64,000 bases of DNA. Origin: Aureococcus anophagefferens. Its lineage: Eukaryota > Sar > Pelagophyceae > Pelagomonadales > Pelagomonadaceae. The stretch lies in the NCBI RefSeq assembly GCF_000186865.1, contig NW_008705565.1:2129797-2193796 (forward strand), written 5' to 3'. The position numbers were made by a program, and so were the translations under genes. Shown here piece after piece: positions 19,174-27,977 of this stretch. The first letter of the stretch is position 1. Each line of letters begins with the position of its first letter. A model generated the notes under the pieces. That model had not been told where the DNA came from and made no database searches. It saw only the letters and a list, made by a program, of their open reading frames with translations.

Positions 19174-20469
19174 ATGCTCCGCAAGATCAACCCGTTCGAC
19201 GGCGTGCAGTTCGCCGACGTCGCCGCGGGCGCGGCGATCGCGCGCGACGTGGAAACCTTCCTCAAAGATGCGCGCGTCAATGGCGTGTGCGAGCGCTTCG
19301 GGTCGACGAAGCATCAGCTCACGAAGATGTTTCAGTTCCGCGACGCCGACCTGCCGCAGTCCCTCCTCGACCGCGAGCAGCGCAGCTCCGACGGCTCGAC
19401 GCGCCTCGGCCGCCACGGCGCGCCGCCGGCGTGCGTCGGCCGCCTGCTCGCGGGCGTCCACGAGGCCCTGCCGGAGCTGGCGCGCCACTACCGCGTGGGC
19501 TGGGTGCAGATCAACGACTCGTCCGGCGCCGACGAGATCCGCGGCCACGTCGACCGGCCCGGCTGGGGCGACGTCATCTGCACGTTCACGACCGCGCGCT
19601 GCTCGCTCACGTTGAAGCCGGACGCGCAGGTCCGCGGCCGCGCGCCCAAGTGCGCCGCGACCTTCGACGTGCCCGCGAACTCCCTCTACGTCCTCTCGGG
19701 CGCGTCGCGCGCCTTCGCGACGCACGCCGTCGAGTTCAGGGGGCCGCGCGCGAGCGTCGTGCTCCGCTTCTACCTCCGCGACCTCCTGTCCCTCGGCGCG
19801 GCCCGGCCGCCGCCGAAACTCGTCAAGGGCGCCATCGTGACCGCGCGCTACCCGAAGGGGCCCGGCTCGTCGGAGATCCACGCGGCGTACCGCTCCGTGT
19901 ATCCGGCCCAGGTCCACGAGGTCGACGGCGACGCGGCGGTCCTCGTCTTCCTGGAGAGCGCCGACGGGCCGCCGACGACGGAGACCGTGCCGCTGGCGTT
20001 GATCTGCGATCGGAGCACGCACTGGTACCGCGACGGCGCCGCGGTCCTCGGCACGCGCTACGCGCCGCCGGCGCGCCGCGTCGCGGCGCCGGCCGCGGCG
20101 GTGGCCGAGACGGCGCGCGACGACGCGGAACCTGCGGCGGACGAGAACGACGACGACAACTCTGAGAGCGAAGGCGACGAATCGTCGCGCGAGGGCGGAT
20201 CCAGCCAGTACGTCGGCGTGTATCAAACACACAACGGTCGCTGGTATGCGCAATGCAAGAGCCCATATCACAGCTCGCGTCACCTTGGCACCTTCGACAC
20301 GGAAGAGGAGGCCGCGCGAGCCTACGACGAGCGCGCGCGGGCCCTTGGGCGGCCCTGCAACTTCCCAGAGCCGGCCGCCATCGATCTCACGCAGTCCGAC
20401 GGCGACGAGTCGCCGGAGACTGCCGACGAATCGCCGCCGAAGCGCCGCCGCCGCGAAGCCGGCAGCTGA
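19174..20469 (+). CDS. AlkB-like 2-oxoglutarate oxygenase fused to Tudor-like and AP2 domains
   Basis: 431 residues in one exon. Residues about 40-210 form an AlkB-like oxygenase: GHVDRPGWGD holds the HxD, FATHAVEF the distal His and SVVLRFYLRD the 2-oxoglutarate-binding Arg strand. Residues about 220-290 (KGAIVTARYP ... YPAQVHEVDGDAAVLVF) look like a Tudor/SH3-type barrel, a weaker call. After an acidic Ser/Glu/Asp linker, residues about 350-405 are a clear AP2/ERF DNA-binding domain (YVGVYQTHNGRWYAQC ... HLGTFDTEEEAARAYDERA). The C-terminus has a KRRRR nuclear signal. The combination suggests an oxygenase delivered to specific DNA or chromatin sites. Substrate (alkylated base, 5mC/6mA or protein) is not inferable. 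Confidence 0.8.
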   Translation: MLRKINPFDGVQFADVAAGAAIARDVETFLKDARVNGVCERFGSTKHQLTKMFQFRDADLPQSLLDREQRSSDGSTRLGRHGAPPACVGRLLAGVHEALPELARHYRVGWVQINDSSGADEIRGHVDRPGWGDVICTFTTARCSLTLKPDAQVRGRAPKCAATFDVPANSLYVLSGASRAFATHAVEFRGPRASVVLRFYLRDLLSLGAARPPPKLVKGAIVTARYPKGPGSSEIHAAYRSVYPAQVHEVDGDAAVLVFLESADGPPTTETVPLALICDRSTHWYRDGAAVLGTRYAPPARRVAAPAAAVAETARDDAEPAADENDDDNSESEGDESSREGGSSQYVGVYQTHNGRWYAQCKSPYHSSRHLGTFDTEEEAARAYDERARALGRPCNFPEPAAIDLTQSDGDESPETADESPPKRRRREAGS

Positions 20470-20640
20470 GGAGTAACTCACGGGCCGCTGCGAGTACCCA
20501 TGCGGAGGCCGCGAGCTTCGTTCGAAAGGGTTTCCGAGTCGAACACTGGATTCCGGATGACTTCCGGCCTGTGGCATGGTGGAAGAAAAAAATTCCATGG
20601 ATGCCAACCAACCGCAAACAGCAAGCAAGCAACCAGCAAC

Positions 20641-20733
20641 ATGCACGCCTCCTCCATCATCGTCGCGCTCGCGCTCCTCGCGTCGCCACCCACGACCGGC
20701 CTCGCGCGCACAAGGCGCGCGCCCTGGATATAA
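20641..20733 (+). CDS. Possible small secreted peptide or gene remnant, 30 residues
   Basis: A short frame beginning MHASSIIVALALLASPPTTG looks like a signal peptide and ends 10 residues later. It weakly resembles the signal-peptide start of the gene at 27462 (IVLALALLTGGTHAHG). It may be a truncated copy, the first exon of a longer gene, or chance. Confidence 0.2.
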   Translation: MHASSIIVALALLASPPTTGLARTRRAPWI

Positions 20734-20775
20734 GCAAGCACCCGTATAAAGGACGCGCCGCGGAGCCGCTCGAGT

Positions 20776-20803
20776 TAACATATCCCGCCGGCGGGATATG
20801 TTA
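20776..20803. repeat. 28-bp perfect palindrome
   Basis: The 14 bases taacatatcccgcc are followed directly by their exact reverse complement, with no loop. The palindrome is AT-rich at its outer arms in GC-rich surroundings and lies about 95 bp upstream of the PX gene start. It could be a regulatory dyad, a cruciform site or an excision footprint of an element. Confidence 0.9.
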
Positions 20804-20898
20804 GAGTGCGCGAGGGGCGCCGCGGCCTCGAGGGGTTCAATAAGCGCATCAACACCAACATGAACGACTGCAAGGTTCCGAAGGCCGAATAGGGAGCG

Positions 20899-21679
20899 AT
20901 GCCGCTCGAGGTCGAGCGGGCTGCCCCGCCGTCGCCGCCGCCCAAGGCCGTGAGCATCGACGACTCCGCGCCGAGCCCGCAGCGTGCTGCTTCATCCGCA
21001 GGGAGATCTCCTGGCACGCCAGAACGGCACTACAGCGACTCCACCACGCCCGGGAGCACCGCGCCCGTGCTCCCGGGGTTGATGGTGTCCATGCCGAGCG
21101 CCGGCTTCGAGCGCCAGGCGGTGAGCAAGGCCAAGTTCGTGTCCTACGACGTGCTCGTCCAGGTCGACGGCCACCGCTGGGTCGTGCACCGGCGCTACAC
21201 GGACTTTTGCGCGCTCGCCGACGGCATCCGGCACCTCGGCGACCTGCCGCCGAAGCTCCCGGGCAAGCGGACCTTCGGCAACTTCAAGGACGACTTCATC
21301 GAGGCCCGCCGCGGCGCCCTCGAGGCCTACCTCCAGGGCGTCGTCGAGAACGACGAGACGCGCGCGCAGACCGTCGCGACCGCGGCGTCCCCGGCCGCGG
21401 CCGCGCGGACGCCGCCCCCCCCGCTCGCAGGCGACGCTCGAGTTCCTCGGCGCGCAGACGCTCCAGCTCGGGAGCCTCGACTCCTTCCCCTACGCCATGC
21501 GCTCCGGCCGCTTCACGTCTCGGAACCGCGCCGCGGCGCGGCGCCGCGCGCGCGCCGACGCCGCGCGCCGCGCGCAGGCCGCCCGTCTTCGCGCAGCCGT
21601 TCTCGCCCGGGCGACCGTCGATGCAGCGCGACCGACGAGACCAGTCCTGCCTGAGCTGCGCCGTCATGTAGCCCCCTAA
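20899..21679 (+). CDS. PX-domain protein (phosphoinositide binding)
   Basis: Exons 20899-21372 and 21431-21679 give 240 residues. The PX domain spans about residues 70-157: VSYDVLVQVDGHRWVVHRRYTDF, then LPPKLPGKRTFGNFKDDF. The RRY motif and the Pro-rich loop are the expected phosphoinositide 3-phosphate contacts, so the protein probably binds endosomal membranes. The 58-nt GT-AG intron (phase 0) is preferred to reading through because the second exon frame starts ATLEFLGAQTLQLGSL, whereas read-through gives Arg/Pro-rich shadow. The C-terminal 50 residues are basic and low complexity. It converges on the next gene with only 33 bp between stops. Confidence 0.8.
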
Positions 21680-21712
21680 TCTCGACCCGACATCGTCGCG
21701 GCCCCCGGGAGC

Positions 21713-22135
21713 TTACTCGTCGTCGAGCTCCGCCATGTTCATGGCCTCGTCGATCTTGCGCTGGGCCTCGGCGAGCATGTCGACGACGCTCGTCGCGCGC
21801 TGCTCCCAGCCGGCGATCTGCTCCTTGTTCTTGCGGATGTCCTCCTTGAGGAACTCGGCCTCGACGTCCGGGTAGTACTCGCGCCGCGCGCGGAGGATGG
21901 TCTCGTCCGTGGGCACGAGGCCCGCGGCGGCGAAGCGCTCCGGGTCCGGCCGCTCCGCGGCGGCCTGCGCCGCGTCCATGGGCGCCCCGCCGCTCGTCGC
22001 CATGAGGTGCTGGGCCCGCCGCGCCTCGCGGTCCGCGGCCCGCTGGGCCCGGAGCCGCTCGATGCGCTCCGAGTCGTTGGACGCGCCGGCGATCTCCGGG
22101 TCCTGGGTCGTCGCCGTCATCTCCGGCGGGTCCAT
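21713..22135 (-). CDS. Hypothetical coiled-coil protein, 140 residues
   Basis: Starts at MDPPEMTATTQDPE; an ATG at 22204 in frame would add 23 Pro/Arg-rich residues. The sequence is charged and helical (ERIERLRAQRAADREARRAQ, then EFLKEDIRKNKEQIAGWEQRA), ending in an acidic tail. I recognise no family. It is divergent from the roadblock gene, with about 200 bp between starts. Confidence 0.6.
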   Translation of the reverse strand: MDPPEMTATTQDPEIAGASNDSERIERLRAQRAADREARRAQHLMATSGGAPMDAAQAAAERPDPERFAAAGLVPTDETILRARREYYPDVEAEFLKEDIRKNKEQIAGWEQRATSVVDMLAEAQRKIDEAMNMAELDDE

Positions 22136-22336
22136 CGGCGACGGCGGGCGTCGGGCGGGCGGCGCCGGGCAACGAGCCGGGCTGCGCCGCGGAGCGTCAA
22201 CCAACCGCGCTTCGAGGCAAACGTGGGGATACGGCCGCCCTTTGTCGCAACCGCGCTATACAACCGGTCCGCAGCTTCGCGCCGCCGCCGCCGTCCCGCG
22301 CCGCACGCCCGGGGCCTCGCCGGGTCCGTCGCCGCC

Positions 22337-22719
22337 ATGTCCGAGGTCGAGGAGACGCTCGAGCGCGTGAAAATCCAAGCGGGCGTCGAGGGCTACGTCA
22401 TCTGCTCGAAGCAGGGCCAGGTCCTCCGGCGCCTGCCGTCGATGACGCAGGCGCAGGCGGAGATCTACGCGGACTTCATGTCGCAGCTCTCGAGGAAGGC
22501 GCGCGGCGTCGTCCGGGATCTCAACCCGAAGAACGAGCTGCGGTGGCGGTCCCGCGTCCGACGCCAGACGCCGCCGCGCGCGCGCCTCTCGCCCACGCCC
22601 ACGGCCGCGCGCGACGCAGGTACCTTCGACTCCGCGCGAAGCGCCACGAAGTGCTCGTCGCCTTCGACCAGGAGTTTCTCGTCATAGTCATACAACGCTG
22701 GACGCCGGCGAGTACCTAG
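22337..22719 (+). CDS. Dynein light chain, roadblock/LC7 type
   Basis: Exons 22337-22542 and 22620-22719 give 101 residues, the normal size for DYNLRB. The N-terminus MSEVEETLERVKIQAGVEGY and the spliced C-terminus NELRYLRLRAKRHEVLV match the family; roadblock proteins bind the intermediate chains of cytoplasmic and axonemal dynein. The 77-nt GT-AG intron is inferred because reading through gives an Arg/Pro-rich tail, while splicing restores the conserved HEVLVAFDQEFLVIVIQ end. Presence of a dynein subunit fits an organism with a flagellated or dynein-using stage. Confidence 0.92.
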
Positions 22720-22776
22720 AAGATGGCCCCGGTCCCGCCGCCGCGCTCCGTCCCCGCGCGCGCCCTCCTTCGTAAC

Positions 22777-23013
22777 TCACGGTGGTGAACGTGTGTCTTT
22801 AGAGGCGGCGCGTCCGGGAGTTGTATCGAGAGCGCGCGGTGCCTCCGGTCGCGCATCGTACTTGCCCTGCCTGGCGTAATTCAAGGCGTGCTCGTGCAGC
22901 GCCGACGCCTCGTCGAGCTTTGCTTTCGCGTCCGCGGGCTGCGACTCGGCGGCCATGGTGGCGGCCGCGCGGGCAGCCTCGCGCGCAGCGTTTGCGCGTG
23001 CAGCTAGCATCAT
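22777..23013 (-). CDS. Hypothetical small protein, 78 residues
   Basis: An Ala-rich helical N-terminal half (AKAKLDEASALHEHALNYAR) could form a short helical hairpin, faintly like a MIT or TPR unit. The last 25 residues are Pro/Arg-rich and may be beyond a true splice donor. No family recognised. Confidence 0.4.
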   Translation of the reverse strand: MMLAARANAAREAARAAATMAAESQPADAKAKLDEASALHEHALNYARQGKYDARPEAPRALDTTPGRAASKDTRSPP

Positions 23014-23103
23014 GGTGAAGTACTCACTTCAACTTGACTCCCGAGGGGCTGACGCCTTGAAGATTTACGCATGACTGAGAGCGAGAGCTGATGTCAACAC
23101 TGC

Positions 23104-23262
23104 GGGCAGCTCTGGCGGCGGAGCCTCTGCGCGACAGCTGACGGATGAGATGACAGCGGCGGGCAGCGTTCGCGGCTCTGCGCGACAGCTGACGGATGGG
23201 ATGGCAGCGGCGGGCAGCTCGGGCGGCGGCGCCTCCGCGCGACAGCTGACGAATGCGACGTC
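23104..23262 (+). repeat. Degenerate tandem repeat, three units of about 51-57 bp
   Basis: Three units share cgggcagc, then tctgcgcgacagctgacg and gatg. They lead into the N-terminus of the ShKT protein, where the last two units are translated as AAGS...SARQLTD. The variation in the Gly-rich part suggests unit loss and gain. Confidence 0.8.
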
Positions 23263-24970
23263 CTCGTGCGTGGACACGAGCGCGGACTGCGCTCAACGCT
23301 GGGCTGGGAAGGATTGCTGGACCTACGCGCGCGCGTGGTGGACTCCCTACGATTTCCAAAAGGAGGTCGAGGAGCGGCTCTCGTCGTGCCCCGAGTCCTG
23401 CAACGCCTGCTACGGGCAGTGGAGCGGTCCCTGGGATCAGGAGGAGCAGTACTTCTACGAGCTCCACGAATACGAGAGCAGCGACTGCCGAGCGTCCTCG
23501 CTGTTCCAGACGACGTACCTGCGGATCGGCTACTGCGTCGACGGCCGTCGCGGGAGCCTCGCCGTGCGACGCGACGGGCTGGTGGACTGGTACGCGGCGC
23601 CGTACTGCGAGGGAGCGCCCGCGCTCGCCGACGACCCCTTCTTCTACGACGCGGTCGACGGGTGCGTGCAGTCGACGGCGCTCTCGTGGTCCAACCGGGT
23701 CTTCGGGGGGGCGCCGGACGTGTACGTGCGAAGCAGCATGGCGGTGCTCCCGCGCGCGAGCGTGGACGCGTCGCGGCTCGTGGGCATCGAGGAGTGGTGG
23801 CCGATCCCGAGGCTCCCCGGGACGCGCGTCTACGACTACACGGCGTGGTCCCTCGGGTGCGACGCGCTCCCCGCCTTGTACCGGGCCTACGAGCCGCGCG
23901 TGTGCTACAAGGTCTTCAGCGCCCTGCCGGGCTGGATGACGAACTTGTACGCCCCGCCCGACCTGTGGCGCGCGTTCGAGTGCGAGGGCGACGAACTCGC
24001 GGAGCGCTACTTCCTCGACGGCGCGTGCGCGGGAGACCCGTTCCGCTGGGACGAGCTCAACGAGTCGACGCACGACCTGCTCACGTGGACGTCGCAGATG
24101 CTCGGCCCCGCGGACACGTGCTTCACGATGGCGGACTACATGAGCCACCGGAACAGCGGCTGCGGCCGGCCGCTGAGCCTCGACCGGTCGCCGTTCCACT
24201 ACGTCGACCGCGGCGCCTCGCGCGGCGGCGGCGGCCGCGCGGCGACCATCTGGGTCGCCGCCGCGGCCGCGGCGCTCCTCGGCGCCGCCGTCGCGGCCGC
24301 GGCCCTGCGGCGCGCGCGGCGCGCGCGGCGCGCGCGCGGCCGGCGGTACGGCGGCGCGTCGAAAACCGCGCCGGCCGACGACGCGGGCCGCTGCGCGGTG
24401 AGCCTCGACGCGGCGCTCACCGTGACGGGCTGCGTCGGCTTCGAGCCCCCGCTCGGCGTCCGCGCGGGCGCGCGCCTCCGCGACGTCGTCGCGTCGGCCG
24501 AGGAGCGCGCGGCCGTCGCGCGCGTCGTCCGCCGCGCGTCCGGCGCCCGCGTCGTCGCCCAGACCGTCGCGCACGTCGGGGGCCGCCTCTTCCAGTTCGA
24601 CGTGTTGCCCCTCGCCGGCGGGGGCGCGACGCTCGTCGGCGCGCCCGTCGACGGCGCGCTCGCGTGCTTCGTCGCCGTCGCCGACGGCGACGCGCACTCC
24701 GTCTCGACGAGCAGCACGAGCCTCTTCTCCACCAAGTGGCGGGGCACGGTCGTGCTGCCCGACCGGCGGCGGGACAGAGCCGCGGCCGCCGAGCTCATCC
24801 ACGCGGCGACCGCGGCCGCGGAGCTCCTCCACCTCGCGCGCGCCGCGCCGCCGGCCGTGGGCGACCTCCTCCGCCCCGGCGAGGCGCGGACGGCCGCCGC
24901 GGTGGTCCTCCTGTCCCGGCTCGACGGCGCGCTCCGCCGCGCCGCGCTGGAGTTCCTCTGGGTACCTTAA
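23150..24970 (+). CDS. ShKT-domain type I membrane protein with cytoplasmic PAS-like region
   Basis: 606 residues from ATG 23150. Residues about 40-88 form an ShKT domain: six cysteines in the order C-x-DTSADC-x-DC-x-SC-PESCNAC. A Cys-rich ectodomain follows to about residue 360. A transmembrane helix rich in Ala (IWVAAAAAALLGAAVAAAAL) is followed by an RRARRARRARGRR stop-transfer. The cytoplasmic 180 residues (VSLDAALTVTGCVGFEPPLG onward) loosely resemble a PAS fold. A type I topology needs a signal peptide, which this start lacks, so an upstream exon is probably missing from the model. Such proteins may be surface receptors; that is inference. Confidence 0.6.
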   Translation: MTAAGSVRGSARQLTDGMAAAGSSGGGASARQLTNATSSCVDTSADCAQRWAGKDCWTYARAWWTPYDFQKEVEERLSSCPESCNACYGQWSGPWDQEEQYFYELHEYESSDCRASSLFQTTYLRIGYCVDGRRGSLAVRRDGLVDWYAAPYCEGAPALADDPFFYDAVDGCVQSTALSWSNRVFGGAPDVYVRSSMAVLPRASVDASRLVGIEEWWPIPRLPGTRVYDYTAWSLGCDALPALYRAYEPRVCYKVFSALPGWMTNLYAPPDLWRAFECEGDELAERYFLDGACAGDPFRWDELNESTHDLLTWTSQMLGPADTCFTMADYMSHRNSGCGRPLSLDRSPFHYVDRGASRGGGGRAATIWVAAAAAALLGAAVAAAALRRARRARRARGRRYGGASKTAPADDAGRCAVSLDAALTVTGCVGFEPPLGVRAGARLRDVVASAEERAAVARVVRRASGARVVAQTVAHVGGRLFQFDVLPLAGGGATLVGAPVDGALACFVAVADGDAHSVSTSSTSLFSTKWRGTVVLPDRRRDRAAAAELIHAATAAAELLHLARAAPPAVGDLLRPGEARTAAAVVLLSRLDGALRRAALEFLWVP

Positions 24971-25230
24971 GCTTAACATCGATCGTCATGAAGACGCGCG
25001 CATCGCGAGCGAGGCTCGAGCGGTCCCGCGGCCGACGCCTCGACGGGCGGAACTCCGAGGTCACCTGGGAGGTCCCCTGGGGCGAGGACGTCGGCAGCTT
25101 GAGGACGCTCTCGAGGATGTCAGAGTTCACCGTAGCGGCAACTTGAACCTCGAGCTCTCGACTTGTCCCTCGCCGAGGACTCCGACAGCAAGCTCTTCGT
25201 CGCGCAGATTCACCCACACCTCGCAGCACC

Positions 25231-25514
25231 ATGGCGCTCCAGATGGGCGGCGGCGGCGGCGCGATGATGAACATGAACGCGCCCATGCCCATGCAGGCCA
25301 TGCCGAACATGCAGACCATGCCCGCCTTCGAGGCGCCCCCGGGCGCGCCCGCGGCGCCGGCCGCCGGCGGCGCCGCCAACCCCCTCGGCGACACGCGGGC
25401 GGCGCGCGTCGAGGACGAGGCCCTCGCCGCGGGCGGCGGCGCCTGCCTCAGCGTCGAGTTCTCCGGCGCGACGGTCCGCGCGGCGTGTGGGACCCGAAGC
25501 AGAAGCGGTGCGAC
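25231..25514 (+). CDS. N-terminal part of Hsp70-like membrane protein, cut by assembly gap
   Basis: Starts MALQMGGGGGAMMNMNAPMP, a Met/Asn/Pro-rich leader, then reaches ACLSVEFSGATVRAA, which resembles the first ATP-binding strand pair of Hsp70 (GIDLGTT...). About 25 bases before the gap the sense continues better in another frame (GVWDPKQKRCD), suggesting a one-base deletion or a low-quality contig end. It is probably the same gene as 25565-27151. Confidence 0.5.
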
Positions 25515-25564
25515 NNNNNNNNNNNNNNNNNNNNNNNNNNNNNNNNNNNNNNNNNNNNNNNNNN
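25515..25564. other. Assembly gap, 50 N
   Basis: A run of 50 unknown bases inside the Hsp70-like gene. The round length suggests a placeholder, so the true gap size may differ. Confidence 0.99.
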
Positions 25565-27151
25565 GACTCTGAGGATCCCCAGGGCGACGCCGCGATCGTC
25601 GCGCCGGGCCTCTGGCTCGGCGCGCGCGCGGCGCCGCGGGCCTGGGCCGGCCCGGGCCTCGCGCCGTCGCGCGCGACGAAGGCGACGCCCGACGCGGCGC
25701 CGGCCTTTGGCGCCGCGCGGCCCTGGGGCTTCGACTGCGGCGCGTCGGGCGAGCGGAAGAAGCGTTGCACGCTCGACCCGGCGCTCGCCGTGGGCCTCCT
25801 CCTCGCGCGGCCCCGGCAGCGCGCGACGCAGCTCGTGCGCACGCCCGTGCGCCGCGCGACGCTCGTCGCGCCGGGGACGGCGTCCCTCGAGTGGCGCGTC
25901 GCGGCGGCCGCGGCGCTCGGCGCCGTCGACGCGCGCGCGGCGCTCGTCGTCGACGCGCCCGTGGCCCTGCTCGTCGGCGCCTGCTACCGCGACGGCGCGC
26001 CCTTCGGGGTCGCCGACGTCGCCGACCTCGAGGGCGTCGGGCTCGTGATCGACTGCGGCTGCGGCGGCGTCGACGCCGCCGCCGTCGACTGCAAGGACGG
26101 CGCCTTCGAGGTGCTCGCGTCCGCGGGCGACGCCTGCGAGGCGTCGCGCGGCGCCCTGCTCGCGCTGGCGACGGGCGGCGCGGCCGACGCGGCCGCGCTC
26201 GCGGCGCTGGCGAAAGCGGCGAAGCGCGCGGCGAAGGACGCCGCGGCCGGCAGGTCCGTCGCGTGGGCCGTCGTCCGCGGCGACTGCGAGGGCGCGCTCG
26301 ACGCCGCCACCGTCGCCGCCAACGTCGGCGGCAAGCGCGCGCTCGTCGTCGCCGACGCCGGCGACGCGGCCCTCGGCGCGGCGGTGCTCACGGCGTCGGA
26401 CGTCGAGCTCAGCGGCGCGCCCGAGGGGCTCCGCGTCGCGGGCGCCGTGCGCCGCGACGTCGCCGCGGCGCTCCTGGGGGACGACGGCGCCGCGGGCGAA
26501 CCGGACGTGCTCTTCGAGGCCGGCGCGGCGCTGCCCTGCGCCGCGCGCCGGACCTACGAGCGCAAGGCGCTCCTCGGCGGCGGCGGCGAGGACCGCGCGC
26601 TCGACTTCGCGTTCCTCGAGAAGGCCGCCGGCGGCTGGCGGCCCGTGGGCGACGGCCTCGAGGACCCGTTCGAGACGGTGAACGACGACGAGGACGTCGT
26701 CTACTCCGAGCGCGCGACCGTCGAGTACAGCATCGACGGCCGCGGCATGCCGTCCGCCGTCGTGCTGACGGCCGCCGTGCCCATCAACTCGGAGCGCAAG
26801 GAGCGCAAGGACGCCGAGAAGCGGTGCTACCGGCTCCTCAAGTACTGCCTCGTCGGCTTCTTCTGCCTGCCCGTGATCTACACGCTGTTCCACATGCAGC
26901 GCCGGAGCCGGCGCATCGCGCGGACGACGGTCGCGCTCCGCGACTTCTACGCGCGCGCCAAGCCCGACAAGGTCGACAGCGCCGAGAAGATCGCGGCCAA
27001 GTACGAGGGCTTCGAAGAAATCCTCTACAAGCGCCTGGAAGCGACCTACCCCGGCCACCTCGTCATCCGCCCCGGCGCGAAGCCCGTCGAGGCGGAGAAG
27101 GAGGACGACGCGGCCACCGAGGAGGAGGAAGAGGACGTGCAGGAGCTGTAG
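25565..27151 (+). CDS. Degenerate Hsp70-like protein with C-terminal membrane helix
   Basis: The open frame continues from the gap to a stop at 27151. VIDCGCGGVDAAAV followed by DGAFEVLASAGDACEASRGA parallels the Hsp70 phosphate-2 and GGxDFD region, and KRALVVADAGDAALGAAVL parallels the adenosine-binding GDPxEAVAxGAA helix. Key residues are changed, so ATP use is doubtful. No substrate-binding domain of normal type follows. Instead there is an acidic segment, a helix CLVGFFCLPVIYTLFHM and a basic then acidic tail. I read it as an Hsp70-fold protein repurposed as a membrane-anchored scaffold, with moderate confidence. Codon and base use match the neighbours. Confidence 0.6.
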   Translation, partial: DSEDPQGDAAIVAPGLWLGARAAPRAWAGPGLAPSRATKATPDAAPAFGAARPWGFDCGASGERKKRCTLDPALAVGLLLARPRQRATQLVRTPVRRATLVAPGTASLEWRVAAAAALGAVDARAALVVDAPVALLVGACYRDGAPFGVADVADLEGVGLVIDCGCGGVDAAAVDCKDGAFEVLASAGDACEASRGALLALATGGAADAAALAALAKAAKRAAKDAAAGRSVAWAVVRGDCEGALDAATVAANVGGKRALVVADAGDAALGAAVLTASDVELSGAPEGLRVAGAVRRDVAAALLGDDGAAGEPDVLFEAGAALPCAARRTYERKALLGGGGEDRALDFAFLEKAAGGWRPVGDGLEDPFETVNDDEDVVYSERATVEYSIDGRGMPSAVVLTAAVPINSERKERKDAEKRCYRLLKYCLVGFFCLPVIYTLFHMQRRSRRIARTTVALRDFYARAKPDKVDSAEKIAAKYEGFEEILYKRLEATYPGHLVIRPGAKPVEAEKEDDAATEEEEEDVQEL

Positions 27152-27461
27152 GCGGGGCGCGCCTCGAGTAAGTACGCCATAGAACCCACCATTCATGCCG
27201 CAAGCGGGCTCTCTCTCTTGCGCATGAGGCGACGCCACCCGTCTACGCCGCACCTTGTCTTCGAAATGCTTTCGAAAGATTACCCCCGGCGAGAGGCATT
27301 GCACGCGCCCCGACTTCGGGCGAAGTTGGACGGAGCTCCGGAGAGCAAAATATGGAGGCAAAAAACCAACCACAAGCGGGCTCGCTCGCTCCCAGCAAGT
27401 TGCTCCGCGACACCCACAACACTACCGCAACCTCTCAACGCAAGCGCGCAAGAACACGACC

Positions 27462-27968
27462 ATGTCGCTCTCCGCCTCGCGCTCCATTGTCCTCGCGCTC
27501 GCGCTGCTCACTGGCGGCACCCACGCCCACGGCCTCCGCGCCCACGGCGGCGCCTCCGCGTCGCGCGTCGGCGCTTCCGCGTCGCACGGCGGCGCTTCCA
27601 CCTCGCGCGTCGGCGCCCGCGGCCTCCGCGCCGCCGGCGCGCACGGAGCCGCGCACGCGGCGCCTGGCGACGCCGACGCGGCCCAAGTCAAGTGCCCGTT
27701 CCTCGCGCGCCGCGCGGCGCTCGGCGGCGTCACGCGCTCCCTGTCCGAGCTCGATTCCTCCTACGTCCTCGTCTCGGTGCCGCTCCTGCGCAACCTCGAG
27801 GACATGGACTACTGGTGGCTCGGAGCTCCCGGCGCTCTGCATGGCCTACAACGCCTTCGACGTCAGCTTCGTCGAGGCGAGCGTCGCCATCTGACCATGT
27901 GCTACGACCCGCGACGCGGTCCGCCGCGTCGCCACCCACGACTGTTCCCCCTCCCGACGTTTGTGTAA
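27462..27968 (+). CDS. Putative secreted protein with degenerate repeats, possibly frameshifted
   Basis: Begins MSLSASRSIVLALALLTGGT, a good signal peptide, then imperfect repeats (GASASRVGASASHGGASTSR). From AQVKCPFLARRAALGG to NLEDMDYWW the sequence looks coding. After about 27825 a second frame (ALCMAYNAFDVSFVEASVAI, stop at 27894) looks more natural than the one listed, so a frameshift or decay is likely. Family unknown. Confidence 0.35.
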   Translation: MSLSASRSIVLALALLTGGTHAHGLRAHGGASASRVGASASHGGASTSRVGARGLRAAGAHGAAHAAPGDADAAQVKCPFLARRAALGGVTRSLSELDSSYVLVSVPLLRNLEDMDYWWLGAPGALHGLQRLRRQLRRGERRHLTMCYDPRRGPPRRHPRLFPLPTFV

Positions 27969-27977
27969 ATCCTTCTT

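Noticed and set aside
22543..22687. A 116-residue roadblock protein read straight through
   Set aside because: The tail after NELR is Arg/Pro/Ser-rich; splicing a 77-nt GT-AG intron restores the conserved roadblock C-terminus at the family's usual length.
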